From: Rhodoferax potami | GTDB taxonomy: Bacteria; Pseudomonadota; Gammaproteobacteria; Burkholderiales; Burkholderiaceae_C | Length of the DNA: 64,000 bases | Direction of reading: 5' to 3' | NCBI RefSeq assembly: GCF_032193805.1 | Contig: NZ_JAVBIK010000001.1 | Span: 682,001 to 746,000 of the forward strand | Shown: one piece after another, positions 47,966 to 56,339 of the stretch | Numbering within the stretch: position 1 is the stretch's first letter | How the letters are laid out: each line of letters opens with the position of its first letter | Notes under the pieces: model-generated | Seen by the model: only the letters and a program-made list of their open reading frames with translations | The model's database searches: none | Told to the model about the DNA's origin: nothing | Translations under genes and position numbers: made by a program

Positions 47966-48763
47966 ATGCAACGCCGAAGCCTGATCACAGCCGCCGCTGC
48001 GAGTGCCTTGGCACTCGCCCTGCCCGCCGCAAACGCGCAGGTGGCGGACCTGAGCGACGCCATCAACAAAGCCGGCCGCCAGCGCATGCTGAGCCAGCGC
48101 ATGGGCAAGGCCTGGCTGGCCATGCTGCTGAGCGTGGAGAAAACCAGCGCCCAGCTGGTGCTGGACAAGTCGATCACCCTGTTCGACCGGCAGCTACTAG
48201 AGCTCAAAGCCTTTGCGCCCAACCCCGAGGTGCTGGCCACCTACACCAAGCTCGATAGCGCCTGGAGCGACTACAAAACCCTGTTGGTTGGCAAAGCACC
48301 AACCCGCGAGGCCGCGGCCGCCCTGCTGCAGCAAGACGCCAAGGTGCTGGCACTGGCCCACCAGGGCACACAGCAGTACGAGGCGGCACTGGCCAAGCCG
48401 GTGGGCAAACTGGTGAACGTCGCAGGGCGCCAGCGCATGCTGAGCCAGCGCATGGCCAAGTACTACCTGGCCACCACCTTGCCGGTGGATGCTGCGACCG
48501 CGGGCATGGAGCTCAACAAGGCGCGCAGCGAATTCACCGCAGCGATGCAGCTGCTCAAAAGCGCACCGGAAGCTACCTCGCGCATCAAAGACGAGCTGAC
48601 CCTCGGCGACGCCCAGTGGGTGTTTTTTGACAACGCCTTGCAGAACCTGCAAGAGGGCGCGCAACGCCCACGCCCGATGGCGGATGTGTACCTGGCCAGC
48701 GAAAACCTGCTCACCGTGATGGACCGGGTGACCGGCCTGTATGCGGCCATCAAAACCTCATAA
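47966..48763 (+). CDS. Exported protein with two PilJ/NIT-like P-box domains
   Basis: A 265-residue protein with a twin-arginine-like signal (MQRRSLITAAAASALALALP, cleavage near ANA-Q), predicted periplasmic. The mature part has two helical repeats, each beginning with the identical 11-mer AGRQRMLSQRM at residues 36-46 and 153-163, 117 residues apart. This motif characterises the PilJ N-terminal domain and the nitrate-binding P-box of NarX-type sensors. There is no membrane anchor and no signalling domain. GGAGGAG precedes ATG 47966. Placement between nirB and nirD suggests nitrate/nitrite binding or sensing in the periplasm; the exact job is unknown. Confidence 0.82.
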   Translation: MQRRSLITAAAASALALALPAANAQVADLSDAINKAGRQRMLSQRMGKAWLAMLLSVEKTSAQLVLDKSITLFDRQLLELKAFAPNPEVLATYTKLDSAWSDYKTLLVGKAPTREAAAALLQQDAKVLALAHQGTQQYEAALAKPVGKLVNVAGRQRMLSQRMAKYYLATTLPVDAATAGMELNKARSEFTAAMQLLKSAPEATSRIKDELTLGDAQWVFFDNALQNLQEGAQRPRPMADVYLASENLLTVMDRVTGLYAAIKTS

Positions 48764-48773
48764 ACACCAAATA

Positions 48774-48822
48774 AGCCTCTGGCGCAAACAGCACTTGCGC
48801 CAATAGCTATCAAAACAATAGC
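48774..48822 (+). repeat. Dispersed palindromic element between the PilJ-domain gene and nirD
   Basis: AGCCTCTGGCGCAAACAGCA, CTTGCGCCAATAGCTATC, then AAAACAATAGC: both the GGCGC...GCGCC arms and the AGCTAT(A-rich)ATAGC core are visible, making it one of the most complete copies. It fills nearly the whole intergenic gap inside the operon and would form a hairpin in the polycistronic mRNA. Confidence 0.7.
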
Positions 48823-48838
48823 ATTCAGGAGAAACCGC

Positions 48839-49225
48839 ATGACCGAATGGACCCGCATCTGCACCCTCGAAGACATCCCCGTGCTGGGCTCCCGCCGCGT
48901 GGAACGCAGCACTGGACTCGATGTCGCCGTCTTCCGCAACAGCCAGGACGAAGTGTTTGCGCTATTGGACCGCTGCCCGCACAAGGGCGGCCCGCTCTCC
49001 CAAGGCATTGTGTTCGGCACCAGCGTGGCCTGCCCGCTGCACAACTGGACCATCGGCCTGTGCGACGGCCAGGCCAGCGCGCCTGATGAGGGCTGCACAC
49101 CCAAATTCAGCGTGAAGCTGGAAGAGGGCTTGGTGTACCTCAATGCAGCCGAGCTTCAGAATCACGGCACCGATTTGGTGCGCCCCATCGCGGGGCCAAA
49201 ACCACGCCCCACCACCGCAGCCTGA
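48839..49225 (+). CDS. nirD: Nitrite reductase small subunit, Rieske type
   Basis: A 128-residue Rieske-like partner of NirB. Cluster-type motifs CPHKGGPLSQG and CPLHNWTIGLCDG are both complete, so this copy could bind a [2Fe-2S] cluster, whereas many NirD proteins have lost the ligands. Start follows AGGAGAAACCGC. Six bases separate it from nasA. Confidence 0.93.
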   Translation: MTEWTRICTLEDIPVLGSRRVERSTGLDVAVFRNSQDEVFALLDRCPHKGGPLSQGIVFGTSVACPLHNWTIGLCDGQASAPDEGCTPKFSVKLEEGLVYLNAAELQNHGTDLVRPIAGPKPRPTTAA

Positions 49226-49231
49226 CGCACC

Positions 49232-52066
49232 ATGGATTTGGTCAAGGAAACCCAAAGCACCTGCCCCTATTGCGGCGTGGGCTGTGGCGTCATCATCCAG
49301 AGCACCGGCAACCAGATCACTGGAGTCAAAGGCGATCCACAGCACCCGGCCAACTTCGGGCGGCTGTGCTCCAAGGGCAGCACGCTGCACCTGACGGCGA
49401 CCGCCGAAGTCACCCTGCAAACCCGCTTGCTGCAACCCCTGCAGCGCCTGCAGCGCCTGCAGCGTGGTGCCGCGCCTGAGCCAGTGACCTGGGACAGCGC
49501 GCTGCACACCGCCACCACGAAATTTGCCCAAGTGATCCGCGACCACGGGCCAGACGCTGTGGGCTTTTACGTGAGCGGCCAGTTGCTCACCGAGGACTAC
49601 TACGTCTTCAACAAGCTGGCCAAAGGGCTGATCGGCACCAACAACATCGACACCAACTCCCGCCTGTGCATGAGCAGCGCGGTGGCTGGCTACAAAAAAA
49701 CACTGGGTGCCGACTCGCCACCTGCCAGTTACGAAGACCTCGGGCTGGCCAGCACGCTGTTTATCGCTGGCTCGAACGCCGCCTATGCCCACCCCATCCT
49801 GTTCCGCCGCATTGAAGACGCCAAGGCCGCCAACCCCGCGCTGAAGATCGTGGTGGTGGACGTGCGTCGCACCGACACCGCCGAGGCTGCAGACCTGTTC
49901 CTGCAAATCCAACCCGGCACGGACGTGATGCTGTTCAACGGCATGCTGCACCTCATGCTGTGGGAAGGCTGGACCGACGCGGCCTACATTGCCGCCCACA
50001 CCGAAGGCTTTGACTCACTCAAGGCGCTGGTGCGCGACTGCACGCCTGATGCGGTCGCCGCCGTCTGCGGCATCCGCAAAGCAGAGCTGATGGAGGCCAC
50101 GCGCCTGTTTGCGCAGTCCAGCGCCACCCTCAGCTTGTATTGCATGGGCTTGAATCAGTCCAGCGCCGGCACCGCTAAAAACACCGCGCTCATCAACCTG
50201 CACTTGGCCACCGGCCAGATCGGCAAGCCGGGCGCCGGCCCTTTCAGCCTGACCGGCCAGCCCAATGCCATGGGCGGGCGCGAAGTGGGTGGCTTGGCCA
50301 ACCTGCTCTCCGCCCACCGCGACCTGGCCAACCCCACCCACCGCGCCGAGGTGGCTGCACTCTGGGGTGTGCCCAACGTGCCCGAGAAGCCCGGCAAAAC
50401 CGCGATCGAGATGTTCCAAGCCACGGCCGATGGCGAGATCAAGGCCCTATGGATTGCCTGCACGAACCCGGCCCAGAGCCTGCCCGACCAGGCCACCGTG
50501 CGCCGCGCCTTGGAGCGCGCCGAGTTCGTGGTGCTGCAAGAAGCCTTTGCCACCACCGCCACCGCCCGCTACGCCGACCTGCTGCTGCCAGCCACCACTT
50601 GGGGCGAGAAGGAAGGCACCGTCACCAACAGCGAGCGCCGCATCTCCCGAGTGCGCGCCGCAGTCGCGGCACCCGGCCCGCAAGACAACGGCTCGCGCCA
50701 CGACTGGGCGATTGCTGTGGACTTCGCGCAGCGCTTGGAGTCGGCACTGGGCCGCACACCCGCCTTGCCCACCCTGTTCCCCTACCCCACGCCCGAGTCG
50801 GTATGGAACGAGCACCGCGAAAGCACCCGGGGCCGGGACCTCGACATCACCGGCATGAGCTACGCGCAGCTGGAAGCAACCCCACTGCAATGGCCCATGC
50901 CCGAAGGCACCACCAGCGGCAAAGTGCGCTTGTATGAGGACGGCGTCTTCCCCACGCCCACCGGTCGCGCCCGCTTTGTAGCCGCGCCCTACACCCCGGT
51001 GGCAGAGCAACGCGAAGCGCGCTACCCCTTCGCCCTGACCACCGGCCGCCTGCGTGACCAGTGGCACGGCATGAGCCGCACCGGCACCCTGGGCCGCTTG
51101 TTCGGCCACGTGCGCGAGCCTGCCTTGCACATGCACCCACAAGACATGTCCCGCCGCCTCTTGGCCGAGGGCGATTTGGTGCACATCACCAGCAAGCGCG
51201 GCTCCATCCTCGCGCCGGTGCAGGCCAGCACCGAAGTGGGCTTGAGCCAAGTATTTCTGCCCATGCACTGGGGCGACGAGTTTTTGAGCGGCCAGAGCAA
51301 CACCGGCGAGCGCTTGGGCGGCGTGAACGCGCTGACCAGCCCCGTGTTTTGCCCTGACTCCAAACAACCCGAGCTCAAACACGCTGCCGTCAAAGTGCTC
51401 AAGGCCGACATGCCCTGGGGCGTGACAGCTCTGGCCTGGTTGCCCGCCGACCTAGTGCTGGCCCGCCGCACCAAGCTGCAGGCCTTGATGGCCCGCTTTG
51501 AATTCGCCAGCTGCGTATTGTTCGGCAACGATGCCGCACTAGGCCAAGCTGGGCGCACCGGCGTGATGTTCCGCGCGGCAGGCAGCGCTCCGCCGGATGA
51601 TGCGCTGCTGGCGCAGATCGAGACCCTGTTGGACCTGCAGGGGCCAGACGCCGTACGCTATGCCGACCCCAAGCGCGGCCAGCGCCGTGTGGTGCGGCTA
51701 CAGCGCAGCACGGTCAACGCCACACTGGAAGGCTTTTTGCTCAGTGGCGATACCCAAGCCCGCGACTGGATGGCGGCCCTGCTGCGCGAAGAGCAACCCG
51801 CCCAGAACTACGGCCGCGCCCTATTGGCTGGCGGCGCCCAAGCGCCCCTGCCGGTGCTCAGCAAAGGCAAAACCGTGTGCACCTGCTTCAACGTGAGCGA
51901 TATCGCCATCACCGACACACTGTCGCGCTGCACCGGCAACGACGCCGAGCGCCTAGGCCAACTGCAAAAAACCCTGCAATGCGGCACCAATTGCGGTTCC
52001 TGCATTCCGCAATTGCAGCGCATGGTCAAGGCGACGCCGATGGCGGCAGTGCCGGCTGATGCATAA
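49232..52066 (+). CDS. nasA: Assimilatory nitrate reductase catalytic subunit
   Basis: Molybdopterin (bis-MGD) oxidoreductase reducing nitrate to nitrite, cytoplasmic, 944 residues. N-terminal [4Fe-4S] ligands: CPYCGVGCGV plus GRLCSKGSTLH. The Mo-ligand region holds DTNSRLCMSSAVAGYKKTLG, with a Cys at the usual position. A molydopterin dinucleotide-binding domain is C-terminal to about 720, followed by a BFD-like [2Fe-2S] domain (CTCFNVSDIAITDTL, CGTNCGSCIPQL). No signal peptide, as expected for an assimilatory enzyme. Confidence 0.95.
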   Translation: MDLVKETQSTCPYCGVGCGVIIQSTGNQITGVKGDPQHPANFGRLCSKGSTLHLTATAEVTLQTRLLQPLQRLQRLQRGAAPEPVTWDSALHTATTKFAQVIRDHGPDAVGFYVSGQLLTEDYYVFNKLAKGLIGTNNIDTNSRLCMSSAVAGYKKTLGADSPPASYEDLGLASTLFIAGSNAAYAHPILFRRIEDAKAANPALKIVVVDVRRTDTAEAADLFLQIQPGTDVMLFNGMLHLMLWEGWTDAAYIAAHTEGFDSLKALVRDCTPDAVAAVCGIRKAELMEATRLFAQSSATLSLYCMGLNQSSAGTAKNTALINLHLATGQIGKPGAGPFSLTGQPNAMGGREVGGLANLLSAHRDLANPTHRAEVAALWGVPNVPEKPGKTAIEMFQATADGEIKALWIACTNPAQSLPDQATVRRALERAEFVVLQEAFATTATARYADLLLPATTWGEKEGTVTNSERRISRVRAAVAAPGPQDNGSRHDWAIAVDFAQRLESALGRTPALPTLFPYPTPESVWNEHRESTRGRDLDITGMSYAQLEATPLQWPMPEGTTSGKVRLYEDGVFPTPTGRARFVAAPYTPVAEQREARYPFALTTGRLRDQWHGMSRTGTLGRLFGHVREPALHMHPQDMSRRLLAEGDLVHITSKRGSILAPVQASTEVGLSQVFLPMHWGDEFLSGQSNTGERLGGVNALTSPVFCPDSKQPELKHAAVKVLKADMPWGVTALAWLPADLVLARRTKLQALMARFEFASCVLFGNDAALGQAGRTGVMFRAAGSAPPDDALLAQIETLLDLQGPDAVRYADPKRGQRRVVRLQRSTVNATLEGFLLSGDTQARDWMAALLREEQPAQNYGRALLAGGAQAPLPVLSKGKTVCTCFNVSDIAITDTLSRCTGNDAERLGQLQKTLQCGTNCGSCIPQLQRMVKATPMAAVPADA

Positions 52067-52108
52067 GAACATAGCCGAAAGTTATCAGGCTTCACCGACA
52101 ATCGCGGC

Positions 52109-53014
52109 ATGGCTATTGGCAACTACATCAAAGAAATCGGTCGCGGCAAAGACGGCGCACGTGCGCTCAACCGAGCGCAGGCGGCCGACCTGCTGGGCCA
52201 AGTGCTAGACGGCACCGTCACCGACCTCGAAGTGGGCGCCTTTTGCCTGGCCATGCGCATCAAGGGCGAAACCGCCATTGAGATGGCCGGGTTTCTGGAC
52301 GCCGTACGCAGCCGCATGGCCCTGCTGCCCGCCAGCGATGTTCCGGTGGTGGTCATTCCCAGCTACAACGGTGCGCGCAAACTGCCGCTGCTGACGCCGC
52401 TGCTGGCCCTGTTGCTGGCACGCGAAGGCCTGCCTGTGCTGATCCACGGCACCGCTACCGAGGACAAGCGCGTTTTTGTGTCTGAAGTGCTCGCAGGCCT
52501 CGGTATATCTGCGCAAGCAGCTACTAAAAGAATAGCAAATGGCAGTGTGGCCTTTGTACCGACCGGCACCCTGCTACCCGGCCTGCAGCGCCTGCTCGAT
52601 GTGCGCCGCGTCGTGAACCTGCGCAACCCCGCGCACAGCTTGGTCAAACTGATGAACCCGGTGGACGGCCCGGCTCTCCTGGTGAGCAGCTACACCCACC
52701 CCGAATACGCAGTGTCCATGGCGGACACCTTCGCCTTGGTGCAAGCCAACGCCCTGCTGATCCGCGGCACCGAGGGCGAAGCTGTGGCCGACGCCCGCCG
52801 CACCCCCAAGATGCAAGCCTTCGTGGCCGGCAAGGCGACCGACCTGCAGGCCTACCAGGCCGGCTCGTTGACTGCGCTGCCGGAGCTGCCCACCGCGATC
52901 GATGCGGCCAGCACCGCGGCCTACATACAATCGGTATTGAACGGAGAGAGCCCGATTCCTGCCCCGATTGCAGAGCAAGTGGCGCACATCTTGCAGTTGC
53001 ACCAAGCACTATGA
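52109..53014 (+). CDS. ybiB: YbiB/TrpD2-like DNA-binding protein
   Basis: A 301-residue relative of anthranilate phosphoribosyltransferase (N-terminal helical domain with LNRAQAADLLGQVLDGTVTD, then the phosphoribosyltransferase-like domain with SYNGARKLPLLTPLLALLLA and RNPAHSLVKLMNPV). Family members known as YbiB/TrpD2 bind nucleic acid and lack TrpD activity. It couples to cobA through an ATGA overlap. Residues about 131-143 (SAQAATKRIANGS) are encoded by a palindromic element. Its role in a nitrate operon is unknown. Confidence 0.8.
   Translation: MAIGNYIKEIGRGKDGARALNRAQAADLLGQVLDGTVTDLEVGAFCLAMRIKGETAIEMAGFLDAVRSRMALLPASDVPVVVIPSYNGARKLPLLTPLLALLLAREGLPVLIHGTATEDKRVFVSEVLAGLGISAQAATKRIANGSVAFVPTGTLLPGLQRLLDVRRVVNLRNPAHSLVKLMNPVDGPALLVSSYTHPEYAVSMADTFALVQANALLIRGTEGEAVADARRTPKMQAFVAGKATDLQAYQAGSLTALPELPTAIDAASTAAYIQSVLNGESPIPAPIAEQVAHILQLHQAL
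52503..52536 (+). repeat. Palindromic element copy translated within ybiB
   Basis: TATATCTGCGCAAGCAGCTA then CTAAAAGAATAGC matches the core and left arm of the family. It is in frame and supplies the AQAATKRIA codons on a surface-type segment between a helix and the strand GSVAFVP. Confidence 0.65.
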
Positions 53015-53820
53015 CAAACACCCTGAACACCCCGGCCGCAGGCCATGTCACGCTCGTGGGCGCCGGCCCCGGCGACCCGGAGTTGCTCACCCTCAAGGCC
53101 TTGAAAGCCATCCAGCAAGCCACCGTGCTGCTGGTGGACGACTTGGTGAACGACGCCATCGTGGCCCATGCCAACCCGGCGGCCCGCATCGTCCATGTAG
53201 GCAAGCGCGGCGGCTGCAAGTCGACCCCCCAGTCATTCATCGAACGCCTCATGATCACCGCAGCCCTTGAGGGCGAAAACGTGGTGCGACTCAAAGGCGG
53301 CGACCCCTTCATCTTTGGCCGTGGCGGCGAAGAGGTGGAGCACCTTGAAGAAGCCGGCATCCGCGTGTCGGTGGTCAATGGGGTGACCGCCGGACTGGCG
53401 GCGGTGACCTCCCTCAATGTGCCCCTCACCCACCGCGAACATGCGCATGGCGTGGTGTTTGTCACCGGCCACGCCAAACCCGGCGACAGCGGCACCGACT
53501 GGCCTGCACTGGCCACAGCCGCCCGCCAGGCCAAACTGACGTTGGTGATCTACATGGGCGTAAGCGGCGCTGCTGATATCCAAGCCGGACTGCTGCAAGG
53601 CTTGGCAGCCAGCACGCCGGTAGCCGTCGTTCAAAACGCCAGCCTGCCGCACCAGCGCCACGCAGTTTGCACATTGGGCGAGCTGCAGGACACCATTGTT
53701 CGCGAACATTTGGCCAGCCCGAGCGTGATCGTGGTGGGCGATGTGATGAGCGGCTTGCTGGCTGCTGCGCAAGCCGACACTACTACCGGCGCCTCTGCCG
53801 GCGCCCAACGCGCCCACTGA
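53011..53820 (+). CDS. cobA: Uroporphyrinogen-III C-methyltransferase
   Basis: SAM-dependent methylation of uroporphyrinogen III to precorrin-2, the first step to the siroheme needed by NirB; 269 residues. Motifs: VTLVGAGPGDPELLTLKALK, VHVGKRGG, RLKGGDPFIFGRGGEEVEHL, VNGVTAGLAA and THREHAHGVVFVTGHAK. It is a monofunctional CobA/SumT without the CysG dehydrogenase domain. Translationally coupled to ybiB. Confidence 0.94.
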   Translation: MTNTLNTPAAGHVTLVGAGPGDPELLTLKALKAIQQATVLLVDDLVNDAIVAHANPAARIVHVGKRGGCKSTPQSFIERLMITAALEGENVVRLKGGDPFIFGRGGEEVEHLEEAGIRVSVVNGVTAGLAAVTSLNVPLTHREHAHGVVFVTGHAKPGDSGTDWPALATAARQAKLTLVIYMGVSGAADIQAGLLQGLAASTPVAVVQNASLPHQRHAVCTLGELQDTIVREHLASPSVIVVGDVMSGLLAAAQADTTTGASAGAQRAH

Positions 53821-53874
53821 AACCGGCACGCAACTTGCGGCGTTGTGGGCACCCTCACCACGCACCAGTTGCCC

Positions 53875-54561
53875 ATGTCGCACCCCGCAACCACGCTTGC
53901 TCCTGCTCCTGCCGTTGCCCCCGCCCCGGGTGCCAATGCGCCTTTGTCAGACCTCAACCTGGCAGCCCGCCAGCGCATGCTGTCACAGCGGGTCATCATG
54001 CAAGCCCTATTGGCATCCCACGGCGACACCACCCAACTGCAGGCCGCCCAGAAAACATTTCAGCTGTTTTGCGACAGCGAGGCCAAACTGCTGGCCACCC
54101 TCAACCACTACGAGCCGCTCAGTGCCCGCCAGTTGCGCGCGGTGTACGAGGGGCCGCAAGGCATCGGAGTCACGATAGAAACCTTCATCGACCGGATGCG
54201 CCGCACCCTCGACACCATCAGCCGCAAGGGTGATGCGCGCCCCCTCTTGGCCGACATGGTGGCCGACAACGACACGGTCCTGAATGCGCTCAACAAAGCC
54301 ACCAGCACCTTTGACGCGATTGCCCAGGCCCAATCGGACAACCTGTTCAAAGAACTCAGCGGAATCGTGTCGGACATCCACACCATCGCCCGGGAAGCCA
54401 AGATCGTGAGTTTCAATGCCCAAGTCATTGCAGCGCGTGCCGGCGACAAGGGGCGTGAGTTTGCGGTGGTGGCCAATGTGCTTTCGGGCATCAGCACCGA
54501 GGTCGACCGATTGACCCAAAAGGCCATCCATCTGGCAGATCGCAAGTCGCAGCACGCCTAG
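53875..54561 (+). CDS. Soluble mini-receptor: PilJ P-box motif plus short methyl-accepting signalling domain
   Basis: A 228-residue protein without signal peptide or membrane helix. After a Pro/Ala-rich leader, LAARQRMLSQRV (residues 29-40) matches the P-box motif of PilJ/NIT-type domains and of the exported protein at 47966. A helical region follows. Residues about 160-218 resemble the tip of a chemoreceptor hairpin: IHTIAREAKIVSFNAQVIAA then RAGDKGREFAVVANVLSGIS. It departs from the consensus where NAAIEAAR is usual. Start ATG 53875 or GTG 53845 is uncertain. Last gene of the nitrate string; a cytoplasmic nitrate-responsive signalling role is inference. Confidence 0.75.
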   Translation: MSHPATTLAPAPAVAPAPGANAPLSDLNLAARQRMLSQRVIMQALLASHGDTTQLQAAQKTFQLFCDSEAKLLATLNHYEPLSARQLRAVYEGPQGIGVTIETFIDRMRRTLDTISRKGDARPLLADMVADNDTVLNALNKATSTFDAIAQAQSDNLFKELSGIVSDIHTIAREAKIVSFNAQVIAARAGDKGREFAVVANVLSGISTEVDRLTQKAIHLADRKSQHA

Positions 54562-54620
54562 CGCAAAGGTCGTATCTCCGACCCCCCATAGACCCTTGCC
54601 GTCGCCTACACTGCGCGCCT

Positions 54621-55865
54621 ATGCATAGTTTTGACGTGGTGATCGTGGGTGCCGGGGCTGCCGGTTTGTTTTGCGCCGGTGTGGCGGGACAGCTCGGGCT
54701 GAAGGTTCTGGTGCTCGACCATAGCGAGAAAGTCGCCGAGAAGATTCGCATCTCCGGGGGCGGGCGCAGCAACTTCACGAACATGGACGTGAGTGCGGCC
54801 AATTTCATCAGCGAGAACCCGCGCTTTGCCAAATCCGCACTTTCGCGCTACACCCCCGCTGACTTTGTGGCGCTTGTTAAAAAACACGGCATCGCCTTCC
54901 ACGAGAAACACAAGGGCCAGCTCTTTTGCGACCGCTCTGCCGAAGACCTGATTGCCATGCTGCTGGCCGAGTGCGCCGCAGGTGGTGTAGAGCGCTGGCA
55001 ACCCTGCAGCGTCAAAAATATACGCTTTTCGGCCTCTAGCCCCCATGGAAACTGCGCAAGCAGCTATGAAATTGATAGTGACCGCGGCACCATCCACTGC
55101 GCAGCGCTGGTGATTGCCACCGGCGGCTTGTCGATACCCAAGATCGGCGCCACCGATTTCGGCTACCGGGTTGCAAAACAGTTCAACCTGCCGCTGATTA
55201 CCCCGCGCCCGGCGCTGGTCCCGCTCACTTTCGACGAAACCTCGTGGGCTCCGTTCGCCGAGCTGTCAGGCTTGTCGCTGCCGGTCGATATTGCAACCGG
55301 CAGCAAGAAAAGCAGCATGTCGTTCCGCGAAGATTTGCTCTTCACCCACCGCGGCCTGTCCGGCCCCGGGGTGCTGCAAATCTCCAGTTACTGGGCCGAG
55401 GGCACGCCTATCCGCCTCAACCTGGCGCCCACTGTGGACTTGGCACAACACCTCTCGCAGGCCAAAAGCAGCTCGCGCAAACGGGTGGCTAATGAGCTGG
55501 CAGGTCTGGTGCCCAGCCGCCTTGCAGATACCTGGGTGAACCAGGGCCCCACGTGGGGGCATGATTGGCAGCGCCCCGTGAATGAAGCCAGCGACAAGGC
55601 CTTGAACGCACTGGCCGAGCGCCTGTCCCGCTGGGAACTCACGCCCACCGGGACCGAGGGCTATCGCAAAGCCGAAGTCACCGCGGGCGGTGTAGACACC
55701 AAAGTGTTGTCCAGCCAGACCCTGGAGAGCCAACAACCAGGCCTGTTTTTCATCGGTGAAGTGACCGATGTCACTGGCTGGTTGGGCGGATACAACTTCC
55801 AATGGGCCTGGGCCAGCGGCTTTGCGTGTGCGCATGGCTTGGCAGCCCGCCTGAAGGCGCTATAA
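54621..55865 (+). CDS. NAD(P)/FAD-dependent oxidoreductase, HI0933/BaiN family
   Basis: A 414-residue flavoprotein: N-terminal FAD motif VVIVGAGAAGLFCAGVAGQL and KIRISGGGRSNFTNMDVS, C-terminal VTAGGVDTKVLSSQTLES and FFIGEVTDVTGWLGGYNFQW AWASG. The usual substrate is uncertain (family includes BaiN and YhiN). The loop about residues 136-152 (SASSPHGNCASSYEID) is encoded by a palindromic element. Its stop codon lies inside the -10 box of the rpsU promoter. Confidence 0.88.
   Translation: MHSFDVVIVGAGAAGLFCAGVAGQLGLKVLVLDHSEKVAEKIRISGGGRSNFTNMDVSAANFISENPRFAKSALSRYTPADFVALVKKHGIAFHEKHKGQLFCDRSAEDLIAMLLAECAAGGVERWQPCSVKNIRFSASSPHGNCASSYEIDSDRGTIHCAALVIATGGLSIPKIGATDFGYRVAKQFNLPLITPRPALVPLTFDETSWAPFAELSGLSLPVDIATGSKKSSMSFREDLLFTHRGLSGPGVLQISSYWAEGTPIRLNLAPTVDLAQHLSQAKSSSRKRVANELAGLVPSRLADTWVNQGPTWGHDWQRPVNEASDKALNALAERLSRWELTPTGTEGYRKAEVTAGGVDTKVLSSQTLESQQPGLFFIGEVTDVTGWLGGYNFQWAWASGFACAHGLAARLKAL
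55028..55079 (+). repeat. Palindromic element copy translated within the HI0933/BaiN-like gene
   Basis: TTCGGCCTCTAGCCCCCATG, GAAACTGCGCAAGCAGCTAT, then GAAATTGATAG is a near-complete copy. The reading frame passes straight through it and gives an extra hydrophilic loop (SASSPHGNCASSYEID) between two strands. Confidence 0.7.
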
Positions 55866-55866
55866 T
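55839..55866 (+). promoter_or_regulatory. Sigma-70 promoter of rpsU, overlapping the upstream gene's stop codon
   Basis: TTGGCA (55839-55844, five of six consensus bases), a 16-base spacer and a perfect TATAAT (55861-55866). The TAA stop of the preceding flavoprotein gene is within the -10 hexamer. The start of rpsU is 140 bases downstream, leaving a leader of about 130 nt. Confidence 0.82.
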
Positions 55867-56005
55867 CGCAGGCTGCTTCTGGCAGAACCCCCATCGGCCA
55901 ATACTAGTTAAGCAATAACAGATGGGGACATTTCGCTGATTCAGACGTGCAGGGCCCGATCTTCCCTCATGCCAACGAACAGCATATTTTGGAATTCATT
56001 ACGTA

Positions 56006-56218
56006 ATGACAACGATCCGTGTAAAAGAAAACGAGCCCTTTGACGTAGCACTGCGTCGCTTCAAGCGCACCATCGAAAAATTGGGTCTGCTGACAGACCT
56101 GCGCGCCCGCGAGTTCTACGAGAAGCCCACTGCAGAGCGCAAGCGCAAGAAGGCAGCTGCCGTGAAGCGTAACTACAAGCGCATCCGCAGCATGCAACTC
56201 CCTAAGAAGATGTACTAA
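56006..56218 (+). CDS. rpsU: 30S ribosomal protein S21
   Basis: Small basic ribosomal protein, 70 residues as normal. Conserved [20 protein letters not shown] and the Arg/Lys-rich C-terminal half ([18 protein letters not shown]). A terminator follows before yqeY. Confidence 0.97.
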   Translation: MTTIRVKENEPFDVALRRFKRTIEKLGLLTDLRAREFYEKPTAERKRKKAAAVKRNYKRIRSMQLPKKMY

Positions 56219-56261
56219 TCTTCGCGGCCTGGTCGCTCTCACGAGCTACGCAGCCCACAAA

Positions 56262-56294
56262 AGCTCGCCTGGGGACGCTCCGGCGGGCTTTTTT
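56262..56294 (+). terminator. Intrinsic terminator downstream of rpsU
   Basis: AGCTCGCC (56262-56269) pairs with GGCGGGCT (56282-56289), one G-T pair, around a 12-base loop and is followed by six T. It separates rpsU from yqeY. Confidence 0.88.
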
Positions 56295-56339
56295 CATTTT
56301 GAACTCACCCCTTTTGTTTCACTCTCAGGAAGCACCGCT

